A stretch of DNA of 64,000 bases from Isochrysis galbana (Eukaryota; Haptophyta; Isochrysidales; Isochrysidaceae), in contig CM030941.1 of assembly GCA_018136815.1 (NCBI GenBank), positions 238,939 through 302,938 of the forward strand. Direction: 5' to 3'. Position numbers and translations under genes: made by a program. Under the pieces are notes generated by a model. The model saw only the letters and a list, made by a program, of their open reading frames with translations. It ran no database searches and had not been told where the DNA came from. How positions within the stretch are numbered: position 1 is the first letter of the stretch; each line of letters opens with the position of its first letter. This document shows positions 31,401 through 40,517 of the stretch, piece by piece.

Positions 31401-32342
31401 AGACCCGTAGGTGGAAGGCCAACATCACCGAGATATTTCGGACCAAGAATTGGGACCAGCCCGCACACTCGGAACACGAGACCGCGGTCTCCGACCACGA
31501 CATCAGGAGAGAGTTCCGTAGATACTACGTTTGGCTGTACTCACCCAAGGAAGCCCAAAGAGTCCCGGACCTAGAGGCCGCACTGTCGGACCGCCCGCTC
31601 AGCGACCTAGACAAATGCCGCATGGAAGGCCGCATTGGCGTGGAAGAGACAATACAGGCCATCCGGAGCATAGGCCCCGGCAAAAGCGCAGGCCCGGACG
31701 GGCTACCGGCAGAAGTGTACAAAGCACACGAGAAGATAGCCGCACCAATATTGACCAAACTATATAACCTAGCACTGGAAAAGGCTAGTAAGAGGTCATA
31801 TTGCGCCGAGGACACACAGCCTGGCGCGCACGAGAAAGGCGGCCCAGGGGAGAAAACCAAAACTCAAGAGCTTGCCGGAGCTCAGCGCTCCGACCTTCAT
31901 AGAAGACGACAAAGGAACACTAAAAATGAGCGCCCGCCTAGGCTTAGTAGCAAAAGCAATCGGCCTTGCCGAGAGGCTCGCCTGAGACCCAGGCACGCAC
32001 CCCCCACCACAGAACGACAAACAACCACGCCGCGAAAATGACAATGACAGCACAAGAGACGAACAACACACCATGCGATGACACACACGACTCGACACAA
32101 GGAGAAACGGACCGCCTAGAGGCACAGGAGGAAGACGGGGAACCTCCACTAGGGGTCGGTGCGGCACCCCGCCCAACCTAACCCCCCCAGCAACCTGGGC
32201 CCCAAGTAGTGCACGAGGGGAGATGCCGCAAGGCGGGTAGCGAGGGAGAGGAAGGGAAGTGGGCGTGCCTACAGCAGTTAAACCCGTGGCCACGTGCGAG
32301 GCGAGAATATTAAAAGGTTTTTTTTTATACCACTACCACTAC
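28456..32342 (+). mobile_element. LINE (non-LTR retrotransposon) family A, internally deleted
   Basis: The element at 28,473-32,325 is flanked by an exact 17-bp duplication, TATACCACTACCACTAC, at 28,456-28,472 and 32,326-32,342. It begins AACTAAGTTTATACTTGG and ends GGCGAGAATATTAAAAGG plus a T run. It holds one long frame with CCCH-type zinc fingers, an APE-type endonuclease and only the very start of the reverse transcriptase. The rest of the RT is missing through an internal deletion near 31,790-31,860. Because the flanking duplication is intact, this deleted form was probably mobilised by enzymes from another copy. The same family accounts for the tails at 2,299, 2,809 and 3,332. Confidence 0.93.
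28496..32041 (+). CDS. LINE polyprotein: CCCH fingers, APE endonuclease, truncated RT
   Basis: About 1,181 aa. The N-terminal ~450 residues are of unknown fold. Two CCCH-like fingers follow near residues 480-545: CSRFSQGLCLRNKRGIRCNLSH, and VCLNGPACLFLH after it. The endonuclease runs from about residue 580 to 830 with the family hallmarks IKIATYNLNG, LLQELHAYEDG, LIGGDFNC and ATSDHLPVLA (catalytic Asn, Glu, Asp/Asn, Asp-His). A charged linker leads to the RT entry motif IRSIGPGKSAGPDGLPAEVYK, about residue 1,060, after which the RT palm motifs are absent. From about 31,780 the frame reads through non-homologous sequence. In another frame at about 31,857-31,984 the coding-looking peptide MSARLGLVAKAIGLAERLA survives, which looks like the original C-terminus. 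A functional RT cannot be made from this copy. Confidence 0.88.
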   Translation: MERAGATPLSFGPPAEGAPPVPMEQSLAKRPRPPAEAEQVRATRVAPHGPWPRPHHPKQPCWSPPWGTADCRQQDRHSRQDAQSNHWACLMAEAPPTLVTVAPPWRRGPRPGGPYGHNQHPTLHTYYNRRMSQLEPQHNTTRAPLKEGLGTDHQQPARHQAPNSYSWPTHIPLTQELASDGEQEDVDTDANFDLSFHQEGDYTFLDTTVYAAIVELLLELEGVDPEPDFWARSIAGPWHVAVNEDCAQQFQERYGETTTLRVNQTDITVRIKIVSIEEKINKRGATSRKSLYNALQDVAAHLVVEADGLAQAKQLTLGALIKAVEKEGLTFLKGNRERMKLEGGAGTFVSKAAYSTRWHLYVSAGQGSFMDGSFPRKLIVNVDNTVIPVNYGVRACKTLSMPATIQSPHKLMIHGSLRGCKGWRPETAQGLPFTHRFCVCEQEAAKRRERTEAFKLNPRPKTAHEALGKGPPKQCSRFSQGLCLRNKRGIRCNLSHEVPGAWIDNKCTIRCRLHPHKKIPGVCLNGPACLFLHPECARALARPSTLARGLRPRHTTKGRTPPRPRLTFDSTLGYPGEGPIKIATYNLNGTKGGKLAAVLSQARKAKIDILLLQELHAYEDGTHLRAHRTAALLGWSWFAAPGELRDPASGVAVAIRDATGRITVRPDTLETIIKGRCVSIEINIDETKYRVISVYLSATPGPREGQIAKLKREFKTHDATPTLIGGDFNCVEDSQKDTRKMGEATYHNAHGEKWKAAARSHRLRDVHHTMGLDPSVGYTRMAATIHTRIDRIYHSKDTDAFQWQKHGPSPDLFSGRATSDHLPVLAAFETPGYKPGRSFDAPIDLEIIHEKGTTRTIEILLQRAMRKMNEGEDPETVWEDTKHHVATLLREETAARAKPTIQSDLELKAARLNIQLAKQGPNGKLTEELAQVQREIAEIRSRIPLKDRPLHRQLRQEDLHSKEFFAQLKTRRWKANITEIFRTKNWDQPAHSEHETAVSDHDIRREFRRYYVWLYSPKEAQRVPDLEAALSDRPLSDLDKCRMEGRIGVEETIQAIRSIGPGKSAGPDGLPAEVYKAHEKIAAPILTKLYNLALEKASKRSYCAEDTQPGAHEKGGPGEKTKTQELAGAQRSDLHRRRQRNTKNERPPRLSSKSNRPCREARLRPRHAPPTTERQTTTPRK

Positions 32343-32463
32343 TGTCCCTTCCGCTCCCCCCTCGTTCCTTTTCCTTCGGTTTTGGGGGGTCGGCCCATGT
32401 ACACTACTTTGGGGCGGGCATGTAGAGGTAGAGGGCGTGGAAAATAATGGTTAAAAAGAGTGA

Positions 32464-32670
32464 TGTCGCATTCATCCTAGATGGTGCGAGTTCCAGGCTC
32501 TTATCTCCAGGTTCCTCGCCGTGCGGCCACACGGTGAAGCTCAGGGACATCTAGGTTGGGAGGGTCCGTCCCTAGCGACCTAGAATTCGGGTTCTCGTTT
32601 CGTTCCTTCTAGCCTGTTTGTCAGGTCTCGATGCTCCAGGTGTCCTCCTTCCTCCTTTCGGGTATGTCGT
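32464..32670 (+). mobile_element. Fossil LTR-like fragment related to the left terminal repeat of the Gypsy element
   Basis: Similar to 39,112-39,302 over about 200 bp, with shared words TGTCGCATTCATCCTAGATG, GCCGTGCGGCCACACGGTGA and TTCTCGTTTCGTTCCTTCTA. The downstream 300 bp resemble the terminal repeat only weakly. Likely a diverged solo repeat or fragment from an older relative. Confidence 0.65.
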
Positions 32671-33776
32671 GGATAAAGGGAGCCTCTCCGCGCCGCACGC
32701 TCTACCCTTAGAGCGCGCCCCCTTTCCCGCGCCCTGTCTCCCCTCCCCTTCCGCCGCGCGTTCTATCTTTAGAGCGTGTCTCCCCCACACCCCGTTCCTC
32801 CCCTCTCCTCCCGCCCCGAGTTCCCGCGCACGCAACTCACGCACGGCCGGGATCCCTTCCTTCCGTTCCCTCGTATCCTCCCGACGTTGGGAAATTCCCC
32901 CCCGTCCCGCGACAAAAACAAAAATATTCTGATCCCATTATCCATGATGCAGCGATTTTTTTTCAAACCAGGTTCCCTCACCTCTACTTATGAGGGGTGC
33001 CGACTATACTTGCGTAAAAGTGGTAATTTGTGGGTCCAGATACATGAACTTGCGGGCGAGGCGAGAATATTTAACAGTTTTCTGAAACATTATCATGTTC
33101 ATGCAAGCCAAATTTGATTCATGGCCATCGTATTATGAACTGTACGAACGTACGAACAACACAAATGACGACCAAAGACCGTCCCATCGCGGTTCTATGA
33201 CAAGGACAAAGCACAAAGTGAAACCGGAGAGCAAGATGGAATATCCAAAGTGAAAGCAAGAAGTGTTCGACGAACAGCGCAAGCGTCCGCGTGTCAGTCT
33301 CCGTCGGTCAAACAGGCAGCGGTAAATTGTCTGGTTCAGCTCGTGTTCATACACATGCACGCGCCAAAGTCAATGATGAAGATGTGTCGTTGATATCGAG
33401 TGGAGGAGGGGGCGTCTGAAATTGGCAGACAGCCTTCAAAATTCGACGAACAGATGTCGCAAGAGAGAGCGACTGCATTGCACGAAGCGGCTATTGCTCT
33501 CCCTAAACCGCAACTAGGCGACAGATTAACCAAGCTCTCGTACCGTCTCTGTCGTCGTGTATGTCGACATCACTGCCACGGATGCGGTTGCATTGCCCAC
33601 TCCAAGTGGCCAGGCTGCGCAATCCGGCGGAGTCATTTTAGGGCAGCTAGCCCATACAACTTCATCGCGATGTGAAGCTTCAAGGGTCTCATCTTCGGCC
33701 ACCCTCCACGTCGAATATATCTATCCTGGGGCAAGTGCCGCGCTTCCCCTTGGAAAATCCCAAGTTTTCGGTCGAA
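32671..33776. other. Intergenic region, 3' side of kinesin
   Basis: Rich in C/T from 32,680 to 32,900. A LINE-tail-like GCGAGGCGAGAATATTTAAC occurs at about 33,058-33,077. The rest is the 3' flank of the kinesin gene. No other gene recognised. Confidence 0.35.
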
Positions 33777-36700
33777 TCATAGGTCCACCTGCACTGTCCA
33801 AGCTGAGGATTGCATACCCGACCCCTGCTTCAACATCTTCGGGTTATTCAACTTGCGGCGTGGAGGGGGCGCTGTCGCCGCAGGCTGCACGGCAGCAAGC
33901 GCCTCAGGTGAGTCCGCATGCAGCGATTCCTTACTTGTACTCGAACGATTCAGCTCGGGCGCCTTATTGGAGTCAATCTGACCTAGCTTGCGCCTAACGT
34001 TGGCAAGGTTTGCGCGGAGCTCATCGACCCCATGGCGCTCGTGCATGCCCTTGTCGGCGGCTGAGGCAGCCTGACGTGAGGAGCTTGGCCCAGCCTTGGT
34101 AGGAGAGGCTATTGGCGGGGGCGGGGGCGGGGGCGGCGGCTTTGTGCCCTTACGCGACAAGCGATCGAGCAAGGGCTCGACCTCACGCTCTCGAGCTGAG
34201 GCAGAAACCGCCGGCGGGTCCCGCGGCGAGGTGCCCGCTTTTGAATGGCCATCCAACTTTGCGCCGGCGTCCGCATTTGCCCACGGAGCGGTTGACGTGC
34301 GACGCCCGCGACGCGTTGCCACCGACGCCTCATCGCCAAGGTTCGCAAACATACCCGAGGTTGCGGCAGCAGCTCTAGCTGCAGTAGCCGCCTGCCTCCC
34401 TCGACCACCACGGCGCAAAGCCTCCTTGGCCTCCTCCGTGTCGGACCAATCAACATCCGAGCCGATCACTTCTTCCTCCGACTCGAACTCGGTGTCTGTC
34501 TCATCTTCCGTTGTCACCTCACCGTCGGTGTCTTTGTCGTGCGACTCGGCTAGCGGCTGCGCCTTCTGCCGTAGCCGTCGCTCAAGTCGAGCGATCTCCG
34601 ACGACTCGTCGGTTGGCTCAGCCTTCGTCTCCGGCTCCGGCTTCCGAGGGAGTGGCGTGTTCTCGACTCGAAGAGCCGTCAGCGCGCGCTGTAATGCTGC
34701 AAGCTCATCCGCGTCACGCTGCTCACGCGCCTGGGCCTTGGCGCGCTCTGCATACATCTGGAGGCGGATGTTATTGGTCAGGTCATTTGCGTCGCGCAAG
34801 GCCCGGTCCTTGGCGTTGAGTTGTGCAACTTTAACCTGACACACAAACGCGCCCAAAAAGTGAGCCGGTCTGAGAAAACCACTGCAAAAAGAGGCAGTCT
34901 GCAAGGTGACCCACACGCTGTGCCGGTGAGCGGGATGCGTCGCCCACAGGCGGTTCGGGTGTACCTGTAGTGCTATCTGTGCGGCGACCGTTTGATCAAA
35001 GGCACAACGCAGTAGGGCTTTCGACATAGACACTGAGGAAATAGTCTCAATCTTAGTGTGCGCCCCATCCTCACGTTGGGACAACTTTTGGTTGAGCACA
35101 GAGATCTCTCGGGAGTGCGCCGAGATGCGAGACCGCAACTCTTCCACCTCACGGGCCGCCACCGAGTCGCCATTCGTCGTCGCGGCCTCTTCCTTGGCAG
35201 CCAGCAGCGACGCCGCCTGGCGCCTCTTCTCGATCAAGACCTCTTTCTCCTCTCTCGCCTGATGCAGCGCGACGGCGGATTCGACCTCGCCGACGAACCA
35301 TTCCTTGGGCCTAGCACCCAAAATGGTGGCGCACTCATGTTGGGCGTGGCGCGAATCAGCGAGCCGTGCCTGTTGTGCGGCGGTCACTTTGCTCATTACA
35401 TTCGGGAGCGAGGCATCCGGTCGAGTAAGCTGGCCGCTGCGAGCCGACATGGGCCGAGATGGCCCGCTACGGCCCGATAATCCAAGAGGCCCGATCCCTC
35501 GCCGTTGCAACGCCGCAATCTCCTCATGTTTGCGCTTGAGCACGGCAGCTTGCTTGGCATGGTCTTGCTGCAGCTTGTCCAGTTGCGCCGCAGTGCGTTC
35601 CTCCTTGCGCCGCATGGCCTTCAGCTCACGCTCGCGCGCTAGGTGTTGCGCGCGGTGCGCGTCGGCTTCCTCACGCATTCGCCGCGAGAGCGCGACCTTC
35701 TGCGCCTTGATAGAGCCGATCTCTTCTGCGAGCTGTCGAACTCGGCGCTCCGCTGCTACACGAGCGTTGAGGAGTGCCGTCTGCGTTGTTTGTTGGTTGC
35801 GAAGGGAGCGTAGCTGGGCCTCTGCCGCTTCGAGCTTCCGCGCAAAGGACTCGCGCAACGCCTGCGCCTTTGCGTCGCTCTTCTCCTGAAGTTCCGCAAT
35901 CTGGCGTGCTAGCTCATCGCGCTCCCGCCCGGTCTCCTTAACTGAAGCTTCAAGGTCGGCGAGGACGCGCTGCATTTCTTCAACTTCCCCCGCCACCGAA
36001 GTGTCACCATCGGCGGTGTCCTCCTGCTGCTTAAGTAACGCGACTTTCAGGGCGAGCGACTCATCTAGCGTCGCCATGGCTTCCGACAGCTCGCCCTGCT
36101 TGGTGAGAAACTCAATTTCCTCCTCGAGAAGCTCTTGCTTGAGCGCCACCTCCTCTGGACGTCGGAACTCACCCTCCGTGTCTCCGTCGACAAGACCGTC
36201 GCCGCCACTTACGGTGCCAACGCTACGAGTGGCCGTTGCGCCGCTCAACCCGCTTCCGGGATCGACTGCGGCGGAATGATCCTCGGCAGGCTCAACCGTG
36301 TGCTTGGCAGCCTGGGCTGCACGCACTTGCTGCAGCCTTCGCTGAAGCTGTTGGCATCTTTGCAGCGCCATGTCAGTAGTGCTTGCTCCGGCTGCGGGCC
36401 CTGCGCTGCCGCCGCTCCATGCTGGGACCGCTGTCTTGCCGTCGCGAGGCGCGTCCTGACTTGTGCTCAGACCTTGGCTCGCGACTGGCGGCAGCAGCTC
36501 TCCACCTGATTCGTAGTGTTGTAGGCGAGCAGTGAGGGTTGCCACTTGTTCGGTTAGTTCGGCAATTCTTGCTTGCACCGGATCCTGGGCAATTAAAAGT
36601 TTGTTCTGGATCTGTCGGGCTCGATTCGCATACTTCAGAGTGTTGAGCGTCTCTTCCATGTCGGAATCCGCGGGTGAGACGCACGCAATCATAAGCGTGT

Positions 36701-38030
36701 GCGCATTGCCACCAAGGGAGTCCTGCAGGAGGCGCGTGAGCTTGGAGTCCCTGTATGGCACGTGTCCTTGCTTCTCACAGAGGGCGGTGATCACATTGCC
36801 GAGTGCCAAAAGACCCTTATTGATCTGCACGCCCTCGGCAAAGCGATCTCCGGATGCTCCGGTGCGCTTGGCCCGCTCCGACCCGGCGAGGTCCACGAAA
36901 TTGAAGCGCGGCGTGAGGAGCTTACCACTCTTAAGACGAAGCTCAAGAGAGACTGTGAAGATAGCGTGCGATCGTGATGAAGTGGCGTTCATCGCGGTGG
37001 CTCCTGTAGCACGATTCCGCGAGCCCTCGGCAAGTACAGCCATCACTTGCTCAGGTGCGCAGACCGGCCGCGTCTGCATTCCGGGCAGGGACACACCCCC
37101 ATCCTTGGACTCGCGAATGTCGAGGGTGGCGAGCTTTGCTGGCGGAGCGGAATCGCTGCAACTGCTGGAATCGGGGCGCTGCAAAAGGTCCAGGATATCC
37201 TCCTTGTAGACCTCAATGAAGGAGACTTTCGCAGAGAGCGTTGCACCCTCCAGGTCGGTTCCCTCGGTGCCAACGCGCAAGAAAATTTCACGCACGGTGC
37301 GAGGGATGATGCCCATCTCAGTAACAGGCGTGTCGGCGTCTTGATCGTCACCACCTGACCCCATTGTGTGCGTTTTACCCGAACCTGTTTGGCCATAAGC
37401 GAGCACTGTCGAGTTATAGCCCTTGAGAACGCGTGTGACCTGCCAGCGTCCGGTGCATGGTGTGCGCGTTCAGACAACATGACCTGGCAGCGCACCGAGT
37501 GCGGAGTGTGCACAGCGTCCCACTCACCAAACTCTGCACACACTCATCAAACACATCGTTTTGCGCGCACGTCGAGTCGAGCACATGGTCGTATGTGAAG
37601 GCGCGGTCGCCGCCGAGCACGACCTGCGAGGGGCGCACGGCTCTCGCATTGATCGTCCTTGCGGCTGGCTCTCTCTCTCACTCTGTCTCTCTCTCTGTCT
37701 CTCTCTGTCTGTCTCTCTCTCCCTCTCTTTCTCTCTCAGTCTTTCTCTTTCTCTCTGTCTCTATCTTTCTCTCTGTCTCTCTATCTATCTTTCTCTCTCT
37801 GTGTGTGTGTGCGCGCGCGCGCGCGCGCATGTGCGACCCTCACACTCTTCAACAAGATCGTATCACACGGCACTTGCTGTCTCTCGCCGTGCCACCCATG
37901 AAATTGCGCTCACCTGCGGCTCTCCTCCCACCTTTCTGAGGATGACCTGCGCTCCATCGGCGAGGTCGGACTGACGAAGCGGCCGAATCCGCACAGCCAC
38001 GCGTACCGCCTCGGCCTCTGCCGCAGTCAT
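33777..38030 (-). CDS. Kinesin-4-like motor protein (KIF4/KIF21 type)
   Basis: Microtubule motor with N-terminal head. Exons on the minus strand: 38,030-37,914, 37,623-37,528 and 37,439-33,777, giving about 1,291 aa. A further in-frame GT-AG intron is possible at 35,033-34,836 (198 nt); removing it would leave 1,225 aa and bring coiled-coil parts together. Motor: VRVAVRIRPLR, GEPQ|VVLGGDRAFTYDHV, P-loop GQTGSGKT, switch I NATSSRSHAIF, switch II DLAGSERAKRTGA, then GNVITALC and VPYRDSKLTRLLQDSLGGN. The neck NTLKYANRARQIQNK is typical of kinesin-4. A long Glu/Gln/Arg-rich coiled coil (about 420-980) follows, then a low-complexity tail with a Pro8 run. The start ATG at 38,030 sits immediately before the first motor strand. 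Kinesin-4s work in spindle midzone, chromosome arms or cilia; which one cannot be told here. Confidence 0.94.
37667..37830. repeat. (CT)n/(GT)n/(GC)n microsatellite inside kinesin intron 1
   Basis: CT-rich repeat with TCTGTCTC variants, then GTGTGTGTGT and GCGCGCGC runs, wholly inside the 290-nt first kinesin intron (37,624-37,913). It makes spurious Ser/Leu-rich frames. Confidence 0.95.
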
Positions 38031-38225
38031 CAGCTCACTCACACCCTTGCGGCTGCGGTGTGTGTGAGACTGAGTGGTTCTCGTGTGTCCGTGTGTGTGT
38101 GTGTGGCCGTACGCCGTGGAGCGCAGCGAGAGGGAGAGAGGAGAGGGGCGAAGCGACGGGGAGGGGAAGGCGGAGGGGGAGAGGCAATGGGGTGGAGAGG
38201 GGGGGGGGGGGGGAGAAGCAGCAGG

Positions 38226-38257
<32 letters not shown>

Positions 38258-38936
38258 GGTCGGACTGAGTAGACCACCGAAAGGGAAAGACGAGAAGAAG
38301 GCGAGTTCAAAAAACGTGGCGCGATACCGGGAGGGGATACACACAGGACGTGGTGTGGTTTTCTTTTGGTAGCACTTACTTACAGTTACAGTCACAGTTA
38401 CCAGTTACCAGGTGTTCGGTAGAGTAGAGGGTGAGTACTGCAAAACCCGCCCACGCCACACACTTTTTCTCTACAGCCGCACAATAAATCAATCCAACAC
38501 ACCCTGCGCTAAAAAATGAATATTGGACCTACTTTTAGAAGTGGTGGTCAATGGTCTAATGGGCAATGGGGAAGGAATGGGAATGGGGGGAATGGGAATG
38601 GGGGAATGGGGGCCTCGCGCCCCCCTCACCCCTCACTCCTCACTTTTGACTTTTGATTAAATTTTTTACGCTTTCGATTATTTTGTCCCATCATTATAGG
38701 GGCGTTAGACGCCTCTGCTAGCGGCGCTTCCCCGGCTGGGAAAAATAAAAATCTGAAGATTCAGGGCTCGCTTCCCCGGTTCCCCGGCTGGGGGCTGGAG
38801 GAATGGCGACGCGAGGAGCCTGCGGCGGCATTGGGCGCGGCGCGCGGTGCCCGTCGAGGTCTCCTCCTCCTCCTCCCACTCCTACTCCTACTCCTACTCC
38901 TACTCCTACTCCTCCTCCTCCTTCTCCTCCTCCTCC
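38031..38936. other. Upstream region of kinesin with low-complexity tracts
   Basis: Contains GT, GA and CT tracts (38,085-38,260), GGGAATGG repeats (38,565-38,610), a repeated GCTTCCCCGGCTGGG/GCTTCCCCGGTTCC pair (38,727-38,795) and a TACTCC hexamer array at 38,879-38,910. Probable kinesin promoter in the first part. No coding exon recognised. Confidence 0.4.
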
Positions 38937-39111
38937 TCCTCCCCATGAATGCCAACTAAGTTTATACTTGGTTCGCCCATGGGGGGGCACGAGCCCCCCC
39001 CCCTCTCTCCACTCCTCCCCTGCCGTGGGGGAGGAACCACCCATCCTCCTGGCATGCCTGATGGCTTGCCAGGAGGCCACTGCCCTGCTGACCCACTCTC
39101 TCCCTGACAGG
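38937..39111 (+). mobile_element. Type B short LINE-derived element, 5' half, interrupted
   Basis: Starts right after the 15-bp sequence TCCTCCCCATGAATG (38,937-38,951), which recurs at 60,094-60,108. The body starts with AACTAAGTTTATACTTGG, the same 5' start as the full LINE at 28,473, then runs through the block shared with 15,571-15,685. It breaks off at CTGACAGG where the Gypsy element begins. Its 3' half is at 59,665-60,093. Confidence 0.85.
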
Positions 39112-40253
39112 TGTCGCATTCATCCTAGATGATGCGATTTCCAGGCTCTTGTTTCCAGGTCCTTCGCCGTGCGGCCACACGGTGAAGCTCAGGTACTTCT
39201 AGGTTGGTAGGGTTCGTCCCTAGCGATCTAGAATTCGAGTTCTCGTTTCGTTCCTTCTAGCCTGTCTGTCAGGTCTAGATTCCAGGTTTCCTCCTTTCGG
39301 GTAATCTTGACCCAAAGGAGCCAGGTCGCCTGTCACTCGCTGCGCGCTTGTCTCAGGCTCTCAGGTTACCTTGTGAAGGCTTGTTTAGCTTCTTGCAAGG
39401 CTTGTCGTTTCTTGTTGGGTTCCGGTTCTTTCTTGGGACCTGCTCACTTTCGTTGTCGTCCAGGCCTGTTCTTCGTAGGTTCTGCTTGGCCTGGTTAGGG
39501 TTTCGTTGCCTTCCCGCGTTCGGCGTTTGGCGTTGGCGTTCGGAAATTTCCTCTCACATTCCCTAGGTCCGCTACCCTTGGCTTGTAGGTCCTTGCTTCT
39601 TTCTTCTCGGTCAAGGTTTTGGCGAGCGAGTCGGTTGCTCTAGCCGCTCGAGATTTGAGGTTTAATTTGCCATCTCCCCTTGGAGACCGGTGTAGGTTCG
39701 CTTCCTTGGTGAGGGAATCTTTCCCCTTGATGCAAGCTACATGCAAGCCTTGGCCCCTTTGGTGTTCCTTCCCCTTGGTTGCTACTCAGGGTTGTTCGTT
39801 AGAAGCGTCTAGAAGGTTCACGCTCAACGGCAAGATTTCCTCTGTCGTGAAGACATCTCGTTGCGATCTGTATCCAAAGTGATCGCCGTGACCCCCACGG
39901 AACATCCTGGGACCGGAGAATGTTTTGGACGAAACTTCCCTCCGTCGGCCGAGGAGAGGAGGACGGAGAGAGAGAGAGAGAGAGTCTCGCAGAGCAACTG
40001 CGGAACGAGAAGTCGAAGTCATGCCGGTTTATTACCTTAAACGAGCCAACAATTATAGTAACAGCAAAAACAAAATTCGAATCGCAAATTTCGAGACCAA
40101 AATCTGCAAACCTGGACTTGAGACCATGGGGAATCCGAATCTGTGTGTCTTGTGCGTCAGTGGCAACACGGGGAACTGTTCAATTGTAATTGTGAGCGCG
40201 TACCTTACACGAATATTCATGCCTACAGCCTTCAGATGGGCAGGAATACAACA
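39112..40253 (-). repeat. Left terminal repeat (3' LTR in element sense)
   Basis: Bounded by TGTCGC on the left and ACAACA on the right, with the purine tract just inside. Its right-hand 364 bp recur at 59,301-59,664. The left-hand 778 bp have no counterpart at the other end but resemble the fragment at 32,464-32,670, which supports their being part of the family's LTR. Confidence 0.65.
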
Positions 40254-40517
40254 CCCCCCGACTTAAATCGAGACGTCTCCCGATGTCGAGCCAAGAGAGT
40301 TCATTTAACCATACGAGACGAGAGACTTAGAAGAGGAGGATTAACCCATGGATCCAAAGCGAGCACAAAATCGGCAGCTTAGCGCGGCGGCCCCCGATTT
40401 CGTACGCCACGTCCTACCACGTTCTCCCTTTTACAGGAGTTTTGCTCGGGCAGTTGCGCTGGGTCAGGCGCTGACGCGACGCTAATCATCCACTTCCGGT
40501 CGACTTAGCACTTAGCG

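Noticed and set aside
38039-38395. Ser/Leu/Arg-rich open frames on both strands upstream of kinesin
   Set aside because: Derived from GT/GA/CT tracts upstream of the kinesin ATG.
38879-38910. Regular hexamer array considered as a CRISPR-like or telomeric repeat
   Set aside because: The units are TACTCC without spacers, a simple microsatellite in a eukaryotic context; the unit does not match known telomere repeats.
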